A stretch of DNA of 64,000 bases from Pseudaminobacter soli (ex Li et al. 2025) (GTDB lineage: Bacteria > Pseudomonadota > Alphaproteobacteria > Rhizobiales > Rhizobiaceae): NCBI RefSeq assembly GCF_003012705.1, contig NZ_PXYL01000007.1, forward strand, positions 62,001 through 126,000. The letters run 5' to 3'. Made by a program: the position numbers and the translations under genes. The first letter of the stretch is position 1; each line of letters opens with the position of its first letter. The notes beneath the pieces were generated by a model. It had not been told where the DNA came from. It saw only the letters and a list, made by a program, of their open reading frames with translations, and did not search any database. Shown here piece by piece: positions 1 to 8,093 of this stretch.

Positions 1-837
1 GATGGTGGTCTTGAGCATGCCGTTCAGCACGTCGAAGCCGGTGCCGGGAACGGTGTCGCCGCCGCCATCCTTGTAGCTGCCGTAGTCGCGATAGACGATG
101 TTGCCCAGAACGTCGAAGGCGTCGTTGAAGCGGTAGGCGCCGGTTGCGCTGGTGGTCCAGCCATGACCGTTGGTTTCATAGATGCCGCTGACCGATCCTG
201 CCCAGGTCTCGCCGTCACGCAGGAAATCCTCCGCATCCTTGGTCTCGTAGAAGACCACGCCGCCGATGGCGCCCGAGCCGTAGGTGTTGGCCACGGGCCC
301 TCGAATGATATCGACCTGCTTCACCAGTTCCGGATCGAGCCAGAACATCGATTGCGTGCCGTGGCCGGAGCGTTGGAAATTCTGCCGCGCGCCGTCGACG
401 ATGACCGCGACGCGACCAAAATCCTGCAGGCCGCGGATGTTGATGCTGGAGGCGGTGCGGTTCGCGTCGGACTGCGTCGCAACGCCAGGCACGGCGAACA
501 GCAGGCCCTGCTGGGTCGTGGCCATGCGGCGTTCTATCGACTCGGCATCCACATGGCTGACCGACGCCATGGTGTCGATGGCGCTCTCGTCGGTGCGGCT
601 GACGACGGTGATCTTGTCGAGAAGCGTGACGCCGTCGCCGCCCTTCTTCTGCTCTGCCTGTTCGGTGTTTTCCTGATTCTGCGCCTGGCTGCCGGCTTCC
701 TGCGCCGAGGCTGAAACCACGCCGATGGCAATGGCCGCAACGCCCGCCATCAAGGCCGCGGCGCGCATCGCGCTCAGCCTGAACTTCATTGCTCCGTCGC
801 CCGACGGAGTCCCCACTTCATGAGCCAACAGCCCCAT
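1..837 (-). CDS. TonB-dependent heme/hemoglobin outer-membrane receptor (N-terminal part; gene runs off the window)
   Basis: This is the N-terminal part of a TonB-dependent receptor that would bring heme or hemoglobin across the outer membrane. After a signal peptide ending near SASAQ, a plug domain is readable. It has a TonB-box-like stretch (LLDKITVVSR), the plug core (SINIRGLQDFGRVAVIVDG) and the conserved DIIRGP..YGSGAIGG segment. Two in-frame starts exist. The one at 837 has GGAG about 10 nt upstream; the one at 789 gives a more compact signal peptide (MKFRLSAMRAAALMAG). The C-terminal barrel lies outside the window. The gene is divergent from hemP-hmuSTUV, which supports a heme ligand. 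The exact ligand cannot be read from the sequence. Confidence 0.9.
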   Translation of the reverse strand, partial: MGLLAHEVGTPSGDGAMKFRLSAMRAAALMAGVAAIAIGVVSASAQEAGSQAQNQENTEQAEQKKGGDGVTLLDKITVVSRTDESAIDTMASVSHVDAESIERRMATTQQGLLFAVPGVATQSDANRTASSINIRGLQDFGRVAVIVDGARQNFQRSGHGTQSMFWLDPELVKQVDIIRGPVANTYGSGAIGGVVFYETKDAEDFLRDGETWAGSVSGIYETNGHGWTTSATGAYRFNDAFDVLGNIVYRDYGSYKDGGGDTVPGTGFDVLNGMLKTTI

Positions 838-919
838 ACCCTTATTTCTCCAGTGTCTGCTGATGCGGGCTGGCCTGGAGGCTGGCTGGCACTTTTTTCA
901 TTTGAATCGGAGCGTTTTA

Positions 920-982
920 AATCTTGACTCGTTTACTCCGGTATTGCACTGACTAGATAACATGATTGATCGAGTCAAGATT
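920..982. promoter_or_regulatory. 12-bp inverted repeat with an IRO-box match between the heme receptor gene and hemP
   Basis: The arms AATCTTGACTCG (920-931) and CGAGTCAAGATT (971-982) are perfect reverse complements 39 nt apart. Each contains TTGACT, which could serve as a -35 element for transcription pointing inward past the other arm. The segment 963-977 is TGA-N9-TCA, the pattern reported for the RirA iron-responsive operator (IRO box), and it overlaps the right arm. The site sits between two divergent heme uptake units and rirA lies 4 kb away, so iron control by RirA is a reasonable inference. No transcription start is proven. Confidence 0.6.
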
Positions 983-1061
983 GATTTCGAGCCCATCAAT
1001 CCGATCGGTGGACAACGAAATCGTCTTCGCAAGGCAGCGGCAAACAAGGGGTCTATCGACC

Positions 1062-1271
1062 ATGAACAGCCACAATCAGGACGCTTTTCACCACCGTGCG
1101 AAGGAGCCCGTCGTCGAGGCGGGCCAGCGGCAGGAAACGTCGCTCCTGTCGATCCGCACGGTCTCTAGCGCAGCGCTCTTCGAGGGCGAGCACGAGATCG
1201 GCATCGATCATCGTGGGGCGCTTTACCGGCTGAAAATTACCCGTCAGGGCAAGCTCATTCTCAACAAGTAA
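1062..1271 (+). CDS. hemP: Hemin uptake protein HemP/HmuP
   Basis: A 69-residue protein ending in YRLKITRQGKLILNK, the conserved C-terminal signature of the HemP family. The ATG at 1062 has AAGGGG about 10 nt upstream and gives the usual family length. Longer in-frame starts reach back to 966 but lack a ribosome site. In Bradyrhizobium the homolog HmuP is a coactivator needed with Irr for heme-utilisation gene expression, so this may be a regulator and not a transporter part. It is the first gene of the hemP-hmuSTUV operon, 23 nt before hmuS. Confidence 0.9.
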   Translation: MNSHNQDAFHHRAKEPVVEAGQRQETSLLSIRTVSSAALFEGEHEIGIDHRGALYRLKITRQGKLILNK

Positions 1272-1294
1272 TTCCGTATCAAGGGGTCTGAATC

Positions 1295-2350
1295 ATGGAT
1301 GCTCGCGTTAAGCCCGCGCCGCACGAAATCCGTCTGGCGAGAGCCGAAAATCCGAAGATGCGCGAGCGCGATCTCGCCAGCCAGCTTGGCGTCTCCGAGG
1401 CCGAGCTGGTGGCGGCCTATATCGGCGAAGGCGTCGTGCGCCTCGAGCCGCGCGTCAACGATCTATTGACCGGCCTGGAGGCCGTGGGCGAGGTGATGGC
1501 GCTGACCCGCAACGAAAGCGCCGTGCACGAGAAGATCGGGGTCTACGACAAGGTCGTCACCGGTGAGCAGACGGCAATGGCGCTGGGCGAAAACATCGAC
1601 CTGCGCATCTTCCCCAAGCGTTGGGCCTTCGGCTTCGCCGTCGAAAAGCGTGACGGCGACGATGTTCGCCGCAGCTTCCAGTTCTTCGACAAGGCGGGTG
1701 CTGCCGTGCACAAGGTGCATCTGCGCCCATCCTCCAATGTCGAGGCATATGAGCAGCTGGTCGAAAAACTCCGCTCGGAGGACCAGAGTGTAGCCCTCGA
1801 TATCGAGGCCGCCGATGTTGTCGAGGCGACCGTCGTGGAGACGACCACAACCGTGGAAGAGCTGCGCGACCGCTGGGGCAAGCTCACCGACACGCACCAG
1901 TTCTTCGGCATGCTGCGTACCCTCAAGCTCGGCCGTCAGCAGGCGCTGCACATGGTCGGCGAGGACTATGCCTGGCGGGTCGAGAACGATGCGCTGACGA
2001 CCATGCTGCACAAGTCGGTCGAGACGCAGGTGCCGATCATGTGTTTCGTCGGCAATGACGGCTGCATCCAGATCCATTCGGGACCAATCCAGAACGTCAA
2101 GCCGATGGGGCCGTGGATCAACATTTTCGACGAGACCTTCCACCTGCATTTCCGGACCGATCACGTCCAGGAACTCTGGGTGGTGCGCAAGCCGACCACG
2201 GACGGCCATGTCACCTCGCTGGAAGCCTATGACGCCAATGGCGAGTTGGTCATCCAGTTCTTCGGCAAGCGCAAGGAAGGCCATGACGAGCGCGTCGAGT
2301 GGCGCGAAGTCGCCGAGAGCCTGCCGCGCGCGACGGCGGCTGCCGCATAA
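1295..2350 (+). CDS. hmuS: Heme-degrading/heme-trafficking protein HmuS (HemS/ChuS family)
   Basis: A 351-residue cytoplasmic protein of the HemS/ChuS/HmuS family, with the duplicated fold expected at about residues 30-165 and 200-335 and the usual family length. Recognisable parts include the N-terminal helical segment (MRERDLASQLGVSEAELVAA), AVHEKIGVYDKV in the first repeat, and MCFVGNDGCIQIHSGPI followed by GPWINIFDETFHLH in the second. Family members accept imported heme and degrade it or pass it on. The start has AAGGGG upstream. It lies second in the operon, and its stop is 11 nt before the preferred hmuT start. Confidence 0.92.
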   Translation: MDARVKPAPHEIRLARAENPKMRERDLASQLGVSEAELVAAYIGEGVVRLEPRVNDLLTGLEAVGEVMALTRNESAVHEKIGVYDKVVTGEQTAMALGENIDLRIFPKRWAFGFAVEKRDGDDVRRSFQFFDKAGAAVHKVHLRPSSNVEAYEQLVEKLRSEDQSVALDIEAADVVEATVVETTTTVEELRDRWGKLTDTHQFFGMLRTLKLGRQQALHMVGEDYAWRVENDALTTMLHKSVETQVPIMCFVGNDGCIQIHSGPIQNVKPMGPWINIFDETFHLHFRTDHVQELWVVRKPTTDGHVTSLEAYDANGELVIQFFGKRKEGHDERVEWREVAESLPRATAAAA

Positions 2351-2361
2351 GGATGAAGAGC

Positions 2362-3255
2362 ATGTCGATATTCAGCCGTTCCATGCGGGTTACCGCGCTC
2401 GGCGTTGCGCTGGCGTTCGGTTCGCTTGGCGTGGCGCAGTCGGAGGAGGGCAAGAGCGTGTTTCCGGATGCCTCCCGCGTTGCGGCCGTTGGCGGCTCGA
2501 TCACCGAGATCGTCTATGCGCTGGGCGAGGAGGGCAAGCTGGTGGCTCGCGACTCGACCAGCACCTATCCGGAAAGCGCGCTAAAACTGCCCGATGTCGG
2601 CTATATACGGGCGCTGTCGCCCGAAGGTGTCCTGTCGGTCAATCCGTCCGGCATCCTGGCATTGGCAGGGAGCGGGCCGAAGGAAGCCATCGACGTGCTC
2701 AAGAAGGCGAGCGTGACCTATATCGAGGTGCCCGAGACGTTCGATCACCAGGGCATTCTCGACAAGGTGCGCATCGTCGGCCATGCGCTCGGCGCGGACG
2801 ACAAGGCCGCGACGCTTGCCAGCTCCATCGATGCCGACCTCAAGGCGGCCGAGGAACTGACGGCCAAGGTGGCGGAGCGCAAGCGCGTGCTGTTCATTCT
2901 CAGCATGGAAGGCGGCAAGATCCTTGCTGCCGGCGACCACACGGCCGCCAATGGCATCATCAAGCTGGCCGGCGGTGTGAACGCCATGGAAGGCGTGAAC
3001 GGCTACAAGCAGCTGACCGACGAGGCGGCGCTGACCGCCAAGCCCGACATGATCCTGATGATGGACAGCGCAGGCGCGCCCGCAACGGCGGATGCCGACG
3101 TCTTCTCCAACCCGGCTCTTGCCACTACGCCGGCGGGCAAGGCGAAGAAACTCGTCCGCATGGATGGCAGCTACCTGCTGGGTTTTGGCCCGCGCACGGC
3201 AAGCGCGATCCGCGATCTCGCGGTCGCACTCTATGGCGACCAGATCAAAGGCTGA
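2362..3255 (+). CDS. hmuT: Heme ABC transporter periplasmic heme-binding protein HmuT
   Basis: About 297 residues with a signal peptide (SMRVTALGVALAFGSLGVAQS) and a class III periplasmic binding fold. Readable motifs include RVAAVGGSITEIVYALGEE near the N-terminus, DVGYIRALSPEGVLSVNPS, and a C-terminal YLLGFGPRTASAIRDLA. This protein would hand heme to HmuUV. The ATG at 2362 has GGA 8-9 nt upstream; the ATG at 2353 in the same frame overlaps that site, so 2362 is preferred. The gene sits between hmuS and hmuU with very short gaps, consistent with one transcript. Confidence 0.92.
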   Translation: MSIFSRSMRVTALGVALAFGSLGVAQSEEGKSVFPDASRVAAVGGSITEIVYALGEEGKLVARDSTSTYPESALKLPDVGYIRALSPEGVLSVNPSGILALAGSGPKEAIDVLKKASVTYIEVPETFDHQGILDKVRIVGHALGADDKAATLASSIDADLKAAEELTAKVAERKRVLFILSMEGGKILAAGDHTAANGIIKLAGGVNAMEGVNGYKQLTDEAALTAKPDMILMMDSAGAPATADADVFSNPALATTPAGKAKKLVRMDGSYLLGFGPRTASAIRDLAVALYGDQIKG

Positions 3256-3262
3256 GCGTACC

Positions 3263-4366
3263 GTGGTTGACAGCGTGGCCGGCAGCGTCGGCAACATGGA
3301 AAGGCGCGCGTCGGCGGGCGACCGCTCGGCGCGCGCGAAATTTGCGATCGTCCTACTGGCGGTTCTGCTCGGCGTGACCGTGCTGCTGAGCCTGGCTTCC
3401 GGAGCGTCGGATGCCTCGGCGCTGGCCGTTGCGCGCGACTGGCTGTTTCCGTCGATGTCGGACGGCTCGCCTCTGTCCGAGCGCGACCGTATCATCGTCT
3501 ATGACATCCGCCTGCCGCGCGTCGTTCTTGGCGTGCTGATAGGCTCGGCGCTCGCCGTGTCGGGCGCGGTCATGCAGGGTCTGTTCCGCAATCCGCTGGC
3601 CGATCCCGGCCTGGTCGGCGTGTCCGCAGGGGCGGGGCTCGGCGCCATCGTCGTCATCGTCCTGGGCGGCACCATGCTTGGCCCGCTGCTGGCGATTCTC
3701 GACATCTACACACTGCCACTCGCAGCTTTCGCGGGCGGTCTTGCCACGACCCTGATCCTCTATCGCGTCGCCACGCGGCGCGGACAGACCTCCATCGCCA
3801 CCATGCTTCTGGCCGGCATTGCGCTCGGCGCCATGGCCGGCGCGTTTTCCGGCATCATGGTCTATCTCGCCGACGACCGGCAGCTGCGCGACCTGACGTT
3901 CTGGGGGCTCGGCTCGCTGGCCGGCGCCACCTGGACCAAGATCGCGGCGGCCGGGCCGATCATCGCGCTGGCGCTGATCGCCTCGCCCTTCTTGGCGCGG
4001 GGCCTGAATGCACTGGCGCTGGGGGAGGCGGCGGCGCATCACCTCGGCATCCCCGTGCAGCGGTTCAAGAATGTCGCCATCGTCTCGGTCGCGGCGGCCA
4101 CCGGCGCCTCGGTCGCGGTCAGCGGCGGCATCGGCTTCGTCGGCATAGTGGTACCGCATCTGCTGCGGCTGCTGATCGGGCCGGACAACCGCTACCTGCT
4201 GCCGGCTTCGGCCCTGCTCGGCGCCTCCATGCTGCTGCTCGCGGATGCGATAAGCCGTATCATCGTCGCGCCGGCGGAACTGCCGATCGGCATCATCACC
4301 GCAGCCGTCGGCGGACCGTTCTTCCTGTGGATCCTGCTGCGCAAGCGCGGTCTTCTGGATCTCTGA
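3263..4366 (+). CDS. hmuU: Heme ABC transporter permease HmuU (FecCD family)
   Basis: A polytopic FecCD-type permease of about 367 residues with multiple hydrophobic segments. Family motifs seen are DIRLPRVVLGVLIGSALAVSG, MQGLFRNPLADPGLVGVSAG, GLGSLAGATW and GFVGIVVPHLLRLLIGPDNR. It forms the inner-membrane channel with HmuV. The GTG at 3263 is 8 nt after the hmuT stop with AAAGG upstream; an alternative ATG lies at 3296. A longer open frame reaching back into hmuT is not credible. The gene ends 8 nt before hmuV. Confidence 0.92.
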   Translation: MVDSVAGSVGNMERRASAGDRSARAKFAIVLLAVLLGVTVLLSLASGASDASALAVARDWLFPSMSDGSPLSERDRIIVYDIRLPRVVLGVLIGSALAVSGAVMQGLFRNPLADPGLVGVSAGAGLGAIVVIVLGGTMLGPLLAILDIYTLPLAAFAGGLATTLILYRVATRRGQTSIATMLLAGIALGAMAGAFSGIMVYLADDRQLRDLTFWGLGSLAGATWTKIAAAGPIIALALIASPFLARGLNALALGEAAAHHLGIPVQRFKNVAIVSVAAATGASVAVSGGIGFVGIVVPHLLRLLIGPDNRYLLPASALLGASMLLLADAISRIIVAPAELPIGIITAAVGGPFFLWILLRKRGLLDL

Positions 4367-4374
4367 GTACAGCC

Positions 4375-5166
4375 ATGATCGAAGCCACTGACATTTCTGT
4401 CTCCATCGGTTCCAGGCGCATCATCTCCGATGTGAACTTCGAGGTTCGCCCGGGCGAGATCGCGGCGATCGTCGGGCCCAACGGGTCCGGCAAGACCACG
4501 TTCCTGAAGGCGCTGACCGGCGATCTTCCATATTCGGGCCGCGTCGTCATCAACAACCGCGACATGGCGGGCCTGAAGCCGTGGGAGGCGGCGTCGATGC
4601 GTGCCGTGCTGCCGCAGTCGACGGCGCTGTCCTTTCCGTTCACGGTACATGAGATCGTAAAACTCGGCCTGATGAGCGGCCGTTCAGGCGCGCTGGCAAG
4701 CGAGGAACGCAATCTACCCGAAAGGGCGCTGGCGCGGGTGGACCTCGACGGTTTTGCGGGCCGTTTCTATCAGGAGCTTTCCGGCGGAGAGCAGCAGCGC
4801 GTGCAGCTTGCCCGCGTGCTGTGCCAGGTCTGGGCGCCGGTGCTGGATGGCAAGCCGCGTTATCTATTCCTCGACGAGCCGGTCTCCAGCCTCGACATAA
4901 AACACCAGCTGATCATCATGGACATCGCCCGCGATTTTGCCCTGCGCGGCGGCGGCGTGGTCGCAATCCTGCACGATCTCAACCTGACGGCGATGTACGC
5001 CGACCGCATCTTCGTTATGCATCGGGGCCGGCTGGCGGCCGCCGGAACCCCGCAGGAAGTGCTCAGTGACGATCTGATTTCGCAAGTGTTCGAGTGCGGC
5101 CTGAAAGTCGGCCGGCTTCCGGCCGGCAATACGCCGTTCGTCCTGCCGCAATCGGCGGCGATTTAG
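4375..5166 (+). CDS. hmuV: Heme ABC transporter ATP-binding protein HmuV
   Basis: A 263-residue ABC ATPase. Walker A is GPNGSGKTT at about residues 34-42, the signature is LSGGEQQRVQLARVL near 135, Walker B is YLFLDEP near 163, and the H-loop lies in AILHDLNLTAMYADR. The VCQVWAP..GKPRYLFLDEP insertion before Walker B is typical of HmuV. It powers heme import through HmuU. It is the last gene of the operon and is followed after 25 nt by a strong hairpin terminator. Confidence 0.93.
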   Translation: MIEATDISVSIGSRRIISDVNFEVRPGEIAAIVGPNGSGKTTFLKALTGDLPYSGRVVINNRDMAGLKPWEAASMRAVLPQSTALSFPFTVHEIVKLGLMSGRSGALASEERNLPERALARVDLDGFAGRFYQELSGGEQQRVQLARVLCQVWAPVLDGKPRYLFLDEPVSSLDIKHQLIIMDIARDFALRGGGVVAILHDLNLTAMYADRIFVMHRGRLAAAGTPQEVLSDDLISQVFECGLKVGRLPAGNTPFVLPQSAAI

Positions 5167-5191
5167 GGCGCCGCATTCGCCCTCAAAACAA

Positions 5192-5226
5192 AAAGGCCGC
5201 GCCCGGAAGGTCGCGGCCTTTGTTTT
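5192..5226. terminator. Bidirectional terminator between hmuV and rirA
   Basis: The perfect stem AAAGGCCGCG (5192-5201) / CGCGGCCTTT (5212-5221) is followed by TGTTTTT on the plus strand. It is preceded by an A-rich run, which reads as T-rich on the minus strand. It can end both the hmu operon and the convergent rirA. Confidence 0.9.
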
Positions 5227-5243
5227 TCCAGCGATCGGTTGGC

Positions 5244-5708
5244 TTACGCAGCCGGCGCGCGGCGTTCTGCCAGCTCGTCGATGCCGAGAAGCGCGCGGAC
5301 ATTGGGCCGCGCCTTGACCAGATCGTCGATCGTGTGCTTGGCAAGCACCGCGAAGAAGGCGTTCAGCGCCTCGCGCAGCGCTGAGTTCAGTCCGCAGCTG
5401 TCGATGAGAGGGCAATCGGCCGCATCGTTTTCGAAGCATTCGGCCATGGCGAAATTCTCTTCCGTCACCCGCACCACGTCGAACAAGGTAATCTTGTCGG
5501 CCGGGCGGCCGAGCCGAACGCCGCCATGACGTCCGCGAACCGTCTCCACCAGACCCGCTTCGACCAGCGGTTGCAGGATCTTGAACAAGAACAGCTCCGA
5601 CACGGTATATGCGTGGGCAATTTCGGGAATCCGGCTGAGCCGGTCATTGTTGGCGGCGCAATACATCAGGATGCGTATGGCGTAGTTTGTCTGGCGCGTG
5701 AGCCGCAT
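5244..5708 (-). CDS. rirA: Rhizobial iron regulator RirA (Rrf2 family)
   Basis: A 154-residue Rrf2-family regulator. An N-terminal winged helix (MRLTRQTNYAIRILMYCA) is followed by a dimer helix. Cysteines at positions 91, 99 and 105 match the iron-sulfur ligands of RirA from Rhizobium leguminosarum. RirA represses iron-uptake genes when its cluster is intact. The ATG at 5708 has AAGGA about 8 nt upstream; longer frames add unrelated sequence. It is convergent with the hmu operon, and an IRO-box match lies in front of that operon, so regulator and likely target are linked. Its upstream region carries palindromes at 5844-5880. Confidence 0.95.
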   Translation of the reverse strand: MRLTRQTNYAIRILMYCAANNDRLSRIPEIAHAYTVSELFLFKILQPLVEAGLVETVRGRHGGVRLGRPADKITLFDVVRVTEENFAMAECFENDAADCPLIDSCGLNSALREALNAFFAVLAKHTIDDLVKARPNVRALLGIDELAERRAPAA

Positions 5709-5843
5709 GGTGGTTCCTTCGCGAATGCTGTCCGGATCATGGGCGCGTAACGCGCTCGCATGAGGCTCCGGCCAGTACGGGCACTGCAATCGACTCGATC
5801 AGCAGGGATCGTTTCTCTTCATTACCGAATATGGCGTACAGTT

Positions 5844-5880
5844 TGGAATAATTCCAGATTGGAAACGACAATACTTTCCA
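5844..5880. promoter_or_regulatory. Two nested palindromes in the rirA/acetyltransferase intergenic region (possible Irr and self-control sites)
   Basis: The region between rirA (start 5708) and the acetyltransferase (start 6058) is about 350 nt without a gene. It holds TGGAAT-A-ATTCCA (5844-5856), a perfect palindrome that resembles the Irr-type iron control element as I recall it. It is followed by TGGAAA-N9-TTTCCA (5860-5880). Both lie 140-170 nt upstream of rirA. Cross-control of rirA by Irr is known in Agrobacterium; here it is an inference from the motifs. Nothing coding was found in the stretch. Confidence 0.45.
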
Positions 5881-6057
5881 TTCTTTGTCAAGTTTATGAT
5901 GGCGCTCGCCTGCGTCGAGCCCAGCAGCCCTGCGCTGCGCGAATGGCTGCCATGATTGACTTTTACGTAAGACGAGGTTGCATTTCGTGTTGCAGTGCAC
6001 AATATTGGGGTCGTTCGTAGTCGTAGACTCGAGGGAGGAGCCCACGAGGAGTACGAC

Positions 6058-6654
6058 ATGCAGAAGTCTGCATCCCCCATGGCCCAGCTTACGGGCATCA
6101 TCAGGCAACTAAGGCCTTCGGATTTACCGCGCTTTCGCGACCATCTGCTGCGGCTTGACGTCGAAAGCCGGCGCGACCGCTTCAATGGCTTCGCCGACGA
6201 CAGTTTCGTCACCGCCTATGCCGATCGCTGCTTTGCGAAGGGCACCACCGTCATCGGCTATGTCGAGGACGACCGCGTGCTCGGCGCCGCCGAACTCCAT
6301 GAGCGGCCGGAAATCGAAGAACCCACGGGCGAGATCGCCTTCAGCGTCGAGCGCGAGCTTCAGCACCGCACGATCGGCGGGCGCCTGTTCGAACGGCTGA
6401 TCGCCAATGCGCGCTGGCTCGGCTATACGCGGCTTCTGGTCACCACCCATCCGCAGAACCAGGCGATGAAGGCGCTGGCGCGCAAGTTCAATGCTGCGCT
6501 TTCCTTCGACGCCGGCGAAACGGTGGGCGTCATCGAGCTCGACCCGCCGGTGCCGGTGTTCACCAAGGCAGCTTCCGACCCTTTCGTGATGGCTAGGGGC
6601 GCACGTGCCGGCGCCCCGGCGATGCCGCCTGCCGTCTTCTTCATGCACTCCTGA
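6058..6654 (+). CDS. GNAT family N-acetyltransferase
   Basis: A 198-residue protein with an N-terminal GNAT pattern (IIRQLRPSDLPRFRDHLLRL) and the central strand-helix core. The acetyl-CoA loop is approximate (ERELQHRTIGGRLFERLIANAR at about residues 98-119), followed by LVTTHPQNQAMKALARKFN. The substrate is unknown. The ATG at 6058 has GAGGA 8 nt upstream; the longer in-frame start at 5995 has none. It is transcribed away from rirA and shares its upstream region, so iron-linked control is possible but unproven. Confidence 0.8.
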   Translation: MQKSASPMAQLTGIIRQLRPSDLPRFRDHLLRLDVESRRDRFNGFADDSFVTAYADRCFAKGTTVIGYVEDDRVLGAAELHERPEIEEPTGEIAFSVERELQHRTIGGRLFERLIANARWLGYTRLLVTTHPQNQAMKALARKFNAALSFDAGETVGVIELDPPVPVFTKAASDPFVMARGARAGAPAMPPAVFFMHS

Positions 6655-6720
6655 CCTCGGCGTGGTGGCGTGCGCGTGAGCGAATGGTAGTGTAGCTGCC
6701 GTTCGCCACCGGAATTGCCC

Positions 6721-8010
6721 ATGTCACCGAACGACACAATCGTTACCACCGGCTTTCGCGACGACGCGGCCAAGCTTGCAGCCCTCCGGCGCACCAAGCT
6801 GATCGCCACCGGCGCGCTTTGCCTCTGCGTTGCGGTGTTCGCCACCGCCAAGATCTATCAGCCCGTCTATCCGTGGCTTGGCTTTGTCGCCGCCTTTGCC
6901 GAGGCCGCGACCATCGGCGGCCTGGCCGACTGGTATGCGGTTGTGGCGCTGTTCAAGCGGCCACTCGGCCTGCCCATTCCTCACACTGCCATCATTCCCG
7001 CCAATCAGAACCGCATCGCCGACAATCTCGGCCGCTTCATCGAGGTCAACTTTTTGGCGCCCGGGCCGGTGCGCGAGAAGCTGAACGAGGTGGATTTCGC
7101 GTCGCTGGTGGCCGACTGGCTGTCCAACCCGCAACGCGCCGAGGCGCTGTCGCGCTTCGTTGCGCGGCTGGTGCCGCAGACGCTTGCCGCAATCGACCGT
7201 TCGGGCCTGCGCAATTTCGTGGCCGAACGCATGGTGGCCGAACTCGACAAGGTGCGGGTCGCGCCGCTGGCGGCCGAATTCTTGTCGGCCTTCACTGAGG
7301 ATCGCCGGCACCAAAAACTCTTCGACCAGTTCACCAGGATCATCGGCCGCTTCCTCTCCGACGAGGAAGCGCTGGCCACAATGCGCGAAAAGATCCGCAA
7401 GGAACTGCCGTCGCTGTTCAACCTGTTCCGTGCCGACGCTTATCTTTTGAAGAAGATCGTCGCGTCGTCCGCCTCGCTTCTAGAGGAGGTGCGCAACGAT
7501 CCCGATCACCCGATGCGGCACGAATTCGACCGCTTCGTGCACAACTTCATCGACGATCTGCGCACCTCAAAAGCCTATGCCCGCCGAGCCGAGGCGATGA
7601 AGCGCGATTTCCTCGCCCGGCCCGAGCTGAAGGCGCTTGCCGGCGACGTGTGGGAAAGCCTGCGCAATTTGATCGAGCAGGATGCCGCGGCACCGGATTC
7701 GAAGATCCGCGCGCATCTTGCCGGCATGTTCGTGGAAGTCGGCCGCAACCTTGCCAGCGACAAGGCGATCCGCGCCGACATGAACCAGGGCTTTGTCGTG
7801 GCGCTGTCATCCTTCGTCGAAAGCCAGAAGAGCGGCGTTTCCGGCTTCATCGCCGAACAGGTCAAGCGCTGGGACCTCGGCCAGCTGACCCGCCTGATGG
7901 AGATGAACATAGGCCGCGACCTGCAATATATCCGCTTCAACGGCATGCTCATCGGCGGCATGGCCGGGCTGGCGCTCTATGTCGGGGAGCTACTCCTCCT
8001 GGCGAATTGA
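6721..8010 (+). CDS. DUF445 family membrane-associated protein
   Basis: A 429-residue DUF445 (YjiN-like) protein. Readable landmarks are an N-terminal hydrophobic stretch (TGALCLCVAVFATAKIY), the conserved EAATIGGLADWYAVVALFKRPLG..PHTAIIP segment at about residues 60-95, a long helical, probably coiled-coil middle, and a C-terminal membrane segment (FNGMLIGGMAGLALYVGELLL). The biochemical role of the family is not established. The ATG at 6721 follows a weak ribosome site; a TTG two codons earlier is also possible. Confidence 0.85.
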   Translation: MSPNDTIVTTGFRDDAAKLAALRRTKLIATGALCLCVAVFATAKIYQPVYPWLGFVAAFAEAATIGGLADWYAVVALFKRPLGLPIPHTAIIPANQNRIADNLGRFIEVNFLAPGPVREKLNEVDFASLVADWLSNPQRAEALSRFVARLVPQTLAAIDRSGLRNFVAERMVAELDKVRVAPLAAEFLSAFTEDRRHQKLFDQFTRIIGRFLSDEEALATMREKIRKELPSLFNLFRADAYLLKKIVASSASLLEEVRNDPDHPMRHEFDRFVHNFIDDLRTSKAYARRAEAMKRDFLARPELKALAGDVWESLRNLIEQDAAAPDSKIRAHLAGMFVEVGRNLASDKAIRADMNQGFVVALSSFVESQKSGVSGFIAEQVKRWDLGQLTRLMEMNIGRDLQYIRFNGMLIGGMAGLALYVGELLLLAN

Positions 8011-8093
8011 CCTTGGTGGTCTCGGCCCTATTCTGACTGCAGGCTCCGTCCGGAGCGTGCACGCTCTATTGGGAGCGCAAAGGGAGGACAGGA

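Noticed and set aside
2055-3377. A 440-codon plus-strand frame overlapping hmuS and hmuT
   Set aside because: Out-of-frame Arg/Ser-rich translation; HmuS and HmuT motifs are in other frames.
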